The translations under genes were made by a program, and so were the position numbers. Shown in pieces: positions 45,529 through 51,284 of a stretch of 51,284 nt of DNA. The stretch spans positions 1 to 51,284 of the forward strand of contig ONWV01000004.1 of assembly GCA_900321635.1 (NCBI GenBank), written 5' to 3'. The first letter of the stretch is position 1; the number at the start of each line of letters is the position of its first letter. The DNA comes from an uncultured Spirochaetaceae bacterium (GTDB lineage: Bacteria; Spirochaetota; Spirochaetia; Sphaerochaetales; Sphaerochaetaceae). The notes beneath the pieces were generated by a model. That model searched no databases, was not told where the DNA came from, and was given only the letters and a program-made list of their open reading frames with translations.

Positions 45529-46313
45529 GAGTAATCATCCAGGAGAACTACGAGAAAATGAGCAGATGGGCTGCAGAGCACATCGCTAAAGCAATCAATT
45601 CCCACAAGGAAGCACGTCCGTTCGTCCTTGGCCTGCCCACAGGGTCATCGCCACTAGGAGTCTACAAGAAGCTCATCGAGATGAACAAAGCAGGTAAGGT
45701 TTCCTTCAAGAACGTCGTGACCTTCAATATGGATGAGTATGTCGGACTTGATCATGACCACGACCAGAGCTACTGGTATTTCATGCATGACAACTTCTTC
45801 AATCATATCGACCTTCCCGCACAGAACATCAACATGCTCAACGGCATGGCCAAAGATCCTGAGAAAGAGTGCAGGGACTATGAGAAGAAAATCGCCGCAA
45901 TGGGCGGAATAGACCTTTTCATGGGCGGAATCGGAGTTGACGGGCACATTGCCTTTAACGAGCCGTTTACCTCGCTTTCTTCCAGAACCGGCCTCAGAAC
46001 CCTGACCACCGACACAAGAATCGTCAACTCACGCTTCTTCGGAAACGACCCGTCAAAGGTTCCGGCCTATGCTCTTTCTGTCGGAGTCGGAACTGTCTTT
46101 GATTCAAAGGAAGTTCTTGTTCTCATCAACGGCCACAACAAGGCCCGTGCTCTTGCCCATACCGTAGAGGGCGGAGTCAGCCAGAAGTGGACCTGCAGCG
46201 CTCTTCAGATGCACAACAACGCAATAATCGCATGTGACGAGGATGCCTGCGGAGAGCTTAAGGTCGACACCTACAGATACTTCAAGGACGTTGAGAAAGC
46301 CGAAAGACTATAA
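45525..46313 (+). CDS. nagB: Glucosamine-6-phosphate deaminase
   Basis: 262 aa, normal length. It interconverts GlcN-6-P with fructose-6-P and ammonia. Landmarks: [19 protein letters not shown] (phosphate loop), FNMDEYVGL (catalytic Asp), and [13 protein letters not shown] with the Asp/His/Glu relay. Coupled to glmM rather than to nagA. This suggests it may work in the biosynthetic direction and supply GlcN-6-P for the mutase, but that is inference. It converges on the YfcC-like gene with 6 bases between stops. Confidence 0.94.
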   Translation: MRVIIQENYEKMSRWAAEHIAKAINSHKEARPFVLGLPTGSSPLGVYKKLIEMNKAGKVSFKNVVTFNMDEYVGLDHDHDQSYWYFMHDNFFNHIDLPAQNINMLNGMAKDPEKECRDYEKKIAAMGGIDLFMGGIGVDGHIAFNEPFTSLSSRTGLRTLTTDTRIVNSRFFGNDPSKVPAYALSVGVGTVFDSKEVLVLINGHNKARALAHTVEGGVSQKWTCSALQMHNNAIIACDEDACGELKVDTYRYFKDVEKAERL

Positions 46314-46319
46314 CAGCCT

Positions 46320-47741
46320 TCAATAGCCTGCGCCTATGCCCAGGACTATGAATGATAGTACCAAAATAAAAGTGGCAATGAAGAGGGGGAGACCCCTCTT
46401 CATCCATTTGAAGTAGTCGACTTCAATCATGGAAAGCGATATCAGCAGCACGGGCGAGGTGGGGAAGATCACATTGGTGTAACCGTCTCCCAGGGTGTAG
46501 AGCAGAACCAGCATCTGGCGGCTAAGACCTGTGTTGACCATCGCAAGAAGACCCATAACAAGAATTGCCTTTGCCGTGGATGATGAAATGAAGAACTCCA
46601 GAACAAGGACGATCAGATAGATTGAAAGAGCCACGGTAACCAGGCTGTGACCGTCTATCATCACGTTGATCTGATGGACTATGGTGGGCAGGATTCCGCC
46701 TTTTTCGAATACGAACTTAACCGATGCGGCAAAGGCAATGAAGGCAAGAGTAGGCAAGGCACCCAGAATTCCGCTCAGAAAACTTCTTAATACTTTCCTG
46801 GGCTTGCCGCAGGCGATGATGCCTGCGATGATTCCGAAGATCAGGAAATAAGAAGCCAGAATCACAACGGCAAGGCCTCTTACCGAAGGAAGAAGAGATA
46901 CCGCTATTATCAGAACCAGAGCCGTCAGAAGAAAGACGCAGTATGTTTTCCTGATGCGGCTCTCGTTTTCCATTTCCTCCTTTGTTCCGTCCGCCAGATT
47001 CGAGGCTGCTATCTCAAGATCATGTTCATATGTCGGACTGCTTGACGGGTCTTTCCCGATTTTTCTGACATGCCGGAAAACAAAGAGCATCAGAACGCCG
47101 AACATTACGGCAAATATCAGAAGACGGAACCAGATATTTTCAATAGGATTCGCCCCGATGATCTGGGAAGCGAGAAGTACGGTGAACGGGTTGGTCACAG
47201 CCCCTGCGAAACCGAATCCGCATGCTATGGTGCAGCACAGAAAGCCTGAAAACGAATCAAGACCAACCGAAAGGCATAGCGATGTCACAATGGGAAGCAT
47301 GGTAAGCATCTCTTCGAAAAGGCCCAGAAACGAACCGAAGCAGTAGAAAAGAAGCGAAACCAGAACCAGAAGAAGAGTCCTGCGCTCTCTGAATCTGTGT
47401 GCAACCACATCAACGATGGATCTTATTCCGCCCGTGTCGTTCATCACCTGGAATGCGGCGGAGATGAAGAAAAGAAACAGCGACAAGGCAATCAGCGACG
47501 CCCCGTCTGATGAAAAGAAAACCAGAACCGGTGCGAAGAGTCCTTTGACCAGGGAGATTCCGCTCTGGTTGCTTCTGGGTATGTATTCAAGATAGTTCAC
47601 ACTTCCGTCCGGAAGAAGTCCGAAGTCTCCCTTGGGCACTATGAAGGTCATTATGATGGAGAAAAGAAGAAGCCCTACAAGAAGTATGCTGACATTTATG
47701 AATGTCTTTTTTGATATGTTGATCAGGGTTTTCCTTTTCAT
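46320..47741 (-). CDS. YfcC-like transporter (C4-dicarboxylate/basic amino-acid carrier type)
   Basis: 473 aa with about 11-12 transmembrane helices. Family blocks: PKGDFGLLPDGS near the N-terminus, FGSFLGLFEEMLTMLPI, FGFAGAVTNPFTVLLASQIIG, and GDGYTNVIFPTSPVLLISLS near the C-terminus. The YfcC family includes proteins annotated as arginine/ornithine antiporters or C4-dicarboxylate carriers; the substrate is unknown. GGAGAAAG precedes the ATG. It overlaps the zinc-ribbon gene by ATGA. Confidence 0.82.
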   Translation of the reverse strand: MKRKTLINISKKTFINVSILLVGLLLFSIIMTFIVPKGDFGLLPDGSVNYLEYIPRSNQSGISLVKGLFAPVLVFFSSDGASLIALSLFLFFISAAFQVMNDTGGIRSIVDVVAHRFRERRTLLLVLVSLLFYCFGSFLGLFEEMLTMLPIVTSLCLSVGLDSFSGFLCCTIACGFGFAGAVTNPFTVLLASQIIGANPIENIWFRLLIFAVMFGVLMLFVFRHVRKIGKDPSSSPTYEHDLEIAASNLADGTKEEMENESRIRKTYCVFLLTALVLIIAVSLLPSVRGLAVVILASYFLIFGIIAGIIACGKPRKVLRSFLSGILGALPTLAFIAFAASVKFVFEKGGILPTIVHQINVMIDGHSLVTVALSIYLIVLVLEFFISSSTAKAILVMGLLAMVNTGLSRQMLVLLYTLGDGYTNVIFPTSPVLLISLSMIEVDYFKWMKRGLPLFIATFILVLSFIVLGIGAGY

Positions 47742-48289
47742 TTTGTCTTTCTCCTTTCAGCGAACATGTCCACAAGAAGTGCCCAGCGCGCCGTCTGCTG
47801 GGGATTCTCCACAGGGTAGAAATAATAGAGATTGCCGTTGTGGTAGACCTCGAACTCCGTTCCGCAAGAGAATGCCAGAGCCGGCATGTTCTCCATTCTG
47901 ACCAGGAATTCGGTGGTGTCGGATTTATAGCTCAGCCCCAGGGGATTGAGTGTGCACTCTCCGAGTTCCTTCCTTATGACCTTGCCGTTTTCCGCAAACA
48001 CCTTGGTCCGTACCTTCGCGTTCAGATCCAGGTTGTCCAGATCCGCGGCCTCAAGTGCCTTGATTTTGTCATAGTATCCGGAAATGGTTGAGGGCTCTGT
48101 GGTGAAATGATAGTTTTCGCCGATGGAATGTTTTGATCCGCATGAAGTGCAGACCAGGTCGTTTCCGATGCCCTTTGTTGTGTAAAGGCTCCCGCAGTCG
48201 ATACAGCGGTAGAGGATGTTTTCAAGTCCCTTTGCCTTGTCTTTCTGAGGGAAAAGGCGGTTCGGATTCTCCGAGGATGATCTTTTCAA
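47738..48289 (-). CDS. Zinc-ribbon domain protein; probable out-of-frame C-terminal part of the PlsC gene
   Basis: 183 codons in the +1 frame relative to the preceding acyltransferase, overlapping it by 68 bases. It has a zinc ribbon (YRCIDCGSLY, then CTSCGSKHSIG), followed by a beta-rich domain ending in YYFYPVENPQQTARWALLVD. In related acyltransferases this zinc-ribbon module follows the PlsC domain in one polypeptide. The only in-frame start here is a TTG at 48289 with GAGGAG one base away, too close to work well. A frameshift, a sequencing error in the GGGAAAAGG run, or a +1 recoding event is more likely than an independent gene. Confidence 0.65.
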   Translation of the reverse strand: MKRSSSENPNRLFPQKDKAKGLENILYRCIDCGSLYTTKGIGNDLVCTSCGSKHSIGENYHFTTEPSTISGYYDKIKALEAADLDNLDLNAKVRTKVFAENGKVIRKELGECTLNPLGLSYKSDTTEFLVRMENMPALAFSCGTEFEVYHNGNLYYFYPVENPQQTARWALLVDMFAERRKTK

Positions 48290-49571
48290 GCTCCTCGGCG
48301 CTCATGTTCTGCATCTCGTCCTTCTTGATGACACGCTGAACCTTGACCTTGATGTCGGACATAAAGCGCTTTTTGCGCCACTTGGGATTTGCAAGATAAG
48401 CCCCGGTGATTTTGACAAGAACAAGGTCTACGCCGAGTTTCTTGTAAAGTGCCGCACCCGGCAGAAAGGTGTTCGACCTTCCGTCCGGAGAAAGCCTTCC
48501 TTCAGGAAACAGCACCACGGGGTAGCCTCTCTTGATGTTTCTCATAATGGAAAGAGGGGTTTTCATCTCCGTTACGAAAAGCTTCTTGGGGATTATGGAG
48601 CATCCCAGCGGAACATGTCTGGCTATGGGGCGGGTGCAGTAATACTCGTTCACGATGAACGAAGGATTCTTGGGATGGTTGAGCTTGTACAGATACAGAA
48701 AGTCAAAGAAGGACTCGTGGTTTGAAAGCATGATGTACGGTGACGAGGCCCTATCAAGAATGGCGTCGTCGATTTCCACCTTCTGTTTCTTGCCGTGAAT
48801 CATATTGAAGACTGAAATCACCGCCCCGTATACAGGGGATTCGATCTCCTTTGAATTGCCGCTTAAGAAGAACCGCTTGATGAAGATGGCGATTATGAAA
48901 AAAAGCAGGGCGGCCAGAAGTATGATGATCAGCACCAGCAACCAAAGCGGCAGGGCTTGTCCTACAAAGGCCCTTCCTGCTGCTCCCATCAGGTTTGACA
49001 CCACAATGGATGGAACAACTCCCGTTGCGACTGTGAATATGTATTTTCTGTAGGGCAGCTTTGTGCTGCTTCCGTAGTAGCAGATGGCTCCGAACGGAAT
49101 AATCGGCATGAAGAAAAGCAGATAAAGCAGGACCATCGTATTTTTATTCCGTGCGCCCTCGGAGATTCTGTCTATAATCTTCTTGCGCCTCTGATAGGCC
49201 TCGGACTGGATGTTGAAGACTCTTACAAGAATGAAGATGATGGTGGCGCCAAGACATACTCCTATGTCACATAAGGCAAGCGCGATGGGGAAGGGATAGC
49301 TCAGGCCGCTTGAGATCTGGATGAACTCGGCAGGGATGAAGATTACGACCATCTGTAGGGCTTCGACCAGGGAGACAGCGGCAAAGCCGAGAACCCCTTT
49401 TCCCCTTAAAAGTGCCGTGGCACCGTCAATGTCGTTCTGCGACTGCAATTTGATGAAAGGAATCAGAATATCCTTCAGAAAGAAGGAAAAAAGACAGATG
49501 ACGGAGATGAGAATGATGGCGATGGGAAGTTTTCCTATGCTTTTGCCTTCGTTTTTCTTTCTGTCGTCCAT
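48222..49571 (-). CDS. VTT (DedA-like) membrane domain fused to PlsC-type acyltransferase
   Basis: 449 aa. Residues about 15-230 form a VTT/SNARE-associated membrane domain (VEALQMVVIFIPAEFIQISS, FFMPIIPFGAICYYGSSTKL). About 270-430 is a lysophospholipid acyltransferase: catalytic LSNHESFFDFLYLY (HX4D variant NHESFFD), GCSIIPKK, and VLFPEGRLSPDG. It probably acylates 1-acyl-glycerol-3-phosphate for membrane lipid synthesis. The ATG at 49571 is chosen because AAAGGAG is five bases upstream; an in-frame start at 49628 lies over the promoter. Its end overlaps a zinc-ribbon reading frame that probably belonged to the same protein. Confidence 0.85.
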   Translation of the reverse strand: MDDRKKNEGKSIGKLPIAIILISVICLFSFFLKDILIPFIKLQSQNDIDGATALLRGKGVLGFAAVSLVEALQMVVIFIPAEFIQISSGLSYPFPIALALCDIGVCLGATIIFILVRVFNIQSEAYQRRKKIIDRISEGARNKNTMVLLYLLFFMPIIPFGAICYYGSSTKLPYRKYIFTVATGVVPSIVVSNLMGAAGRAFVGQALPLWLLVLIIILLAALLFFIIAIFIKRFFLSGNSKEIESPVYGAVISVFNMIHGKKQKVEIDDAILDRASSPYIMLSNHESFFDFLYLYKLNHPKNPSFIVNEYYCTRPIARHVPLGCSIIPKKLFVTEMKTPLSIMRNIKRGYPVVLFPEGRLSPDGRSNTFLPGAALYKKLGVDLVLVKITGAYLANPKWRKKRFMSDIKVKVQRVIKKDEMQNMSAEELEKIILGESEPPFPSERQGKGT

Positions 49572-49599
49572 CAGGACTCCTTTACCAATATTCCCGAAA

Positions 49600-49628
49600 A
49601 TTATACTTGTATTGTTCTTTTCTTCCAA
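49600..49628 (-). promoter_or_regulatory. Promoter of the VTT-PlsC gene
   Basis: On the minus strand: TTGGAA (49623-49628), a 17-nt spacer and a perfect TATAAT (49600-49605). The leader is about 22 nt and contains AAAGGAG. Confidence 0.68.
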
Positions 49629-49639
49629 GGTGATTTTTG

Positions 49640-49648
49640 TGATAAACT
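49640..49648 (+). promoter_or_regulatory. Extended -10 promoter of the second glmM-like gene (putative leaderless)
   Basis: TGATAAACT (49640-49648) is an extended -10 with only 6 nt to the ATG at 49655. No good -35 and no Shine-Dalgarno sequence are visible. Confidence 0.42.
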
Positions 49649-49654
49649 GACACC

Positions 49655-51007
49655 ATGGGTAACACTTTCGGAGTATCGGGTCTCAGGGGAAAGGCAAATG
49701 AATCCCTCACAGCCGATATCGTTTACAGATTCGCCCGATATCTGGGAAACCGTATGGCCGCTCTCTGTACTGACAGCAAAGACAGGCCATCTGTTGTTAT
49801 AGGCAAGGACACCAGAATCTCATCCGACATGTTTGAAGCTGCCTTAAGCTCAGGCCTTGCCGCCTCTGGGTGCGATGTCTATCTTCTCGGAGTCTGTACA
49901 ACCCCGTCCGTTTCCTACATAACCAAAACCTGCTCCTTCAGCTGCGGCGTGATGGTCACAGCCTCCCACAATCCCTACTACGACAACGGAATCAAGGTAA
50001 TCTCCTCTAGCGGCGAACCCATGGGAGACGGCATCTTCGCCCAAAGCCGCCCCTATGTCGAGGGCACTGAGCCCTCCCTTCCTTATGCCGAGACGACCTT
50101 GATCGGACGCATCATTGATTATCCTCAGGGAAAGGAAAAATACATAAAACACCTGATTTCAATTCCGTCGAATTCCATCAAGGGAATCCGTATCGGACTG
50201 GACTGTGCCAACGGGGCTTCATATGCCATTGCACACGAAGTCTTTGGCGCACTTGGCGCGGATGTTACCTTCATCAACGACAGTCCAGATGGCCTGAACA
50301 TCAACTCGGGCTGCGGATCTGAGCACCTTGAGGTAATTCGTGCCATTGTTAAGGAGAAAAAGCTTGATGTCGGCTTCTCCCTTGACGGAGATGCGGACCG
50401 CTGCATGGCCGTAGACAAAAACGGAGCCGAGGTAAACGGCGACAACTTCTCGTTCATCTATGCAAAGTATCTTAAAGACAAGGGCAAGCTTCCCAACAAC
50501 CTTGTCGTAGGAACAGTCATTTCAAACCTAGGTCTGAGAAACGCCCTTCAGGCCAACGGCATTGACTATATTGAAACCACAGTAGGAGAGCCCACCGTCA
50601 GAAAGTGCATGCTCCAGCACGGAGCCGTCATAGGAGGGGAGCAGTGCGGCCACATGGTCTTCTCTCAGGACTCGACCACAGGTGACGGAATCCTCACAGC
50701 CTTAAGAATGCTTGATATCATGGCTGAAAAGAAGGTAGGTCTTGATGTTCTTGCATCTCCTCTTGTCCGTGTCCCCCAGGAGTATATCTTTGTCAGAATC
50801 ACAGACAAGAAGGCTGTAATGGCCGATTCTGATGTCAAAGATGTCGTAAACCGTATCAGTGGGGAACTCGGCCAATCAGGACGTCTGATTGTCCGCGCAA
50901 GCGACACGGAAAATCTTATCCGCATCATGGTGGAAGCCTCCACGCAGGAGCTTTGCCGCTCCTATGCGGATCAAATCATAGCCACCATCAGACGCAAAGG
51001 CTACTGA
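49655..51007 (+). CDS. Second, diverged phosphohexomutase (GlmM-like)
   Basis: 450 aa, a paralogue of the glmM at 44143. The catalytic [15 protein letters not shown] and metal-binding LDGDADRCMAV loops are intact, so catalysis is likely. Two specificity regions differ. The N-terminal FGTDGFRG is FGVSGLRG, and the phosphate-binding RESGTEP is RASDTEN. The sugar loop is GGEQCGHMVF. This points to a different hexose phosphate or to subfunctionalisation. The ATG has no Shine-Dalgarno sequence and follows a -10-like element by 6 nt. It is the last gene of the window. Confidence 0.85.
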   Translation: MGNTFGVSGLRGKANESLTADIVYRFARYLGNRMAALCTDSKDRPSVVIGKDTRISSDMFEAALSSGLAASGCDVYLLGVCTTPSVSYITKTCSFSCGVMVTASHNPYYDNGIKVISSSGEPMGDGIFAQSRPYVEGTEPSLPYAETTLIGRIIDYPQGKEKYIKHLISIPSNSIKGIRIGLDCANGASYAIAHEVFGALGADVTFINDSPDGLNINSGCGSEHLEVIRAIVKEKKLDVGFSLDGDADRCMAVDKNGAEVNGDNFSFIYAKYLKDKGKLPNNLVVGTVISNLGLRNALQANGIDYIETTVGEPTVRKCMLQHGAVIGGEQCGHMVFSQDSTTGDGILTALRMLDIMAEKKVGLDVLASPLVRVPQEYIFVRITDKKAVMADSDVKDVVNRISGELGQSGRLIVRASDTENLIRIMVEASTQELCRSYADQIIATIRRKGY

Positions 51008-51284
51008 ACAGACAACAATAAAAAGGATTATGCAGAAAACTGGTGGGGAAAGCAGGTTACACATCATCTTACTGATATGAGGATCCGCTCATGATGCACT
51101 TGCTGGCCACTTCACAGGCTGCAAACAGCCTGCGCACAATCGCTGTTTAGCGGTTTGACTATAAAACGGACGGACTTTCGGTTTCTTATAGTCAAAAAAA
51201 ATATAAAACTCGTTGTATAGCCTGGAATTATAGCGATTTTGAAGATTTTCAAGATACGTTGACTATAAAAATGGGCTTCAGGCT
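51008..51284. repeat. Gene-free right end with short hairpins and TTGACTATAA repeats
   Basis: No coding region is evident in these 277 bases. They hold a 7-bp hairpin (CAGGCTG 51115-51121, CAGCCTG 51126-51132) and a perfect 11-bp inverted repeat (TTTGACTATAA 51154-51164, TTATAGTCAAA 51186-51196). A direct 12-bp copy TTGACTATAAAA recurs at 51259-51270. The segment may be the edge of a dispersed repeat at which the assembly stopped. Confidence 0.6.

Noticed and set aside
48222-48289. Programmed -1 frameshift at the PlsC/zinc-ribbon junction
   Set aside because: The zinc-ribbon frame is +1 relative to PlsC. A -1 shift would enter the third frame, so only +1 recoding or an indel can join them.
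51154-51196. Intrinsic terminator for the second glmM-like gene
   Set aside because: The hairpin is followed by A residues on the plus strand, not T. On the minus strand the T-run precedes the stem. Neither orientation fits a terminator.
51154-51270. CRISPR array or tracrRNA-like repeat at the right end
   Set aside because: Only two direct copies of 12 bp occur, 104 bp apart, with one inverted copy between. There is no regular repeat-spacer spacing and no cas gene in the window.
1-51284. tRNA genes, insertion sequences, prophage or toxin-antitoxin genes
   Set aside because: I looked for tRNA-like T-loop motifs, transposase and integrase proteins, and small paired genes, and found none that could be supported.

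Overview
This 51.3 kb window is a dense, mostly chromosomal stretch from a spirochaete (Spirochaetota, most likely Sphaerochaetaceae or Treponemataceae). The evidence is a spirochaete-type RNA polymerase alpha subunit, a SpiroCoCo-type coiled-coil protein between der and grpE, an rny-ymdB-tlyA gene string, and Wzi-like outer-membrane barrels. The species cannot be named from the sequence. Both ends look like assembly break points. The left end lies in a second copy of rpoA and the right end in a short repeat cluster.

Layout. 1-1607: end of an upstream rpoA copy, then complete rpoA and rplQ with a strong terminator. 1701-4777: rny, ymdB and tlyA in tight series. 4786-6231: a 9-bp minisatellite and a leftward HAD phosphatase-GerMN pair. 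6330-9732: der, a second HAD hydrolase and a SpiroCoCo-like protein. 9788-14508: grpE, dnaK, dnaJ and rlmB. 14510-38000: a large surface-glycan region. It holds a PAP2 phosphatase, a secreted unknown, a polyprenyl-phosphate sugar-1-phosphate transferase, three Wzi-like barrels, one possible Omp85-like barrel, seven glycosyltransferases, an EpsG-like polymerase, a Wzx-like flippase, two TupA-like ATP-grasp proteins and a divergent PurD. 37934-42269: a dicarboxylate/amino-acid symporter, a PH-like protein, an Asp/Glu racemase, a TatD nuclease and a Dus-type tRNA-modification enzyme. 42266-51007: a degenerate DUF4143-type ATPase, an amino-sugar operon (hexapeptide acyltransferase, glmM, nagB), a YfcC-like transporter, a VTT-PlsC acyltransferase whose zinc-ribbon tail is out of frame, and a second, diverged GlmM-like mutase.

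How it fits together. The glycan genes describe a Wzx/Wzy-type pathway: a lipid-linked sugar is started (16003-17397), extended by GT2 and GT4 enzymes, flipped (30108-31622) and polymerised (24889-25977), with several barrels to export or anchor it. The TupA-like ATP-grasp proteins suggest that amino acids are coupled to the glycan. The racemase and amino-acid symporter nearby could supply such residues, but this is inference. The glmM/nagB/acyltransferase operon could supply amino-sugar precursors.

Two regulatory observations stand out. Several first genes (HAD at 6231, der, the glycosylphosphotransferase, epsG and the second glmM) lack a Shine-Dalgarno sequence and have a -10-like hexamer 6-7 nt before the start codon, as expected for leaderless transcripts. 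The dnaK promoter is overlapped by a 7-N9-7 inverted repeat. It has CIRCE-like spacing but a different sequence.
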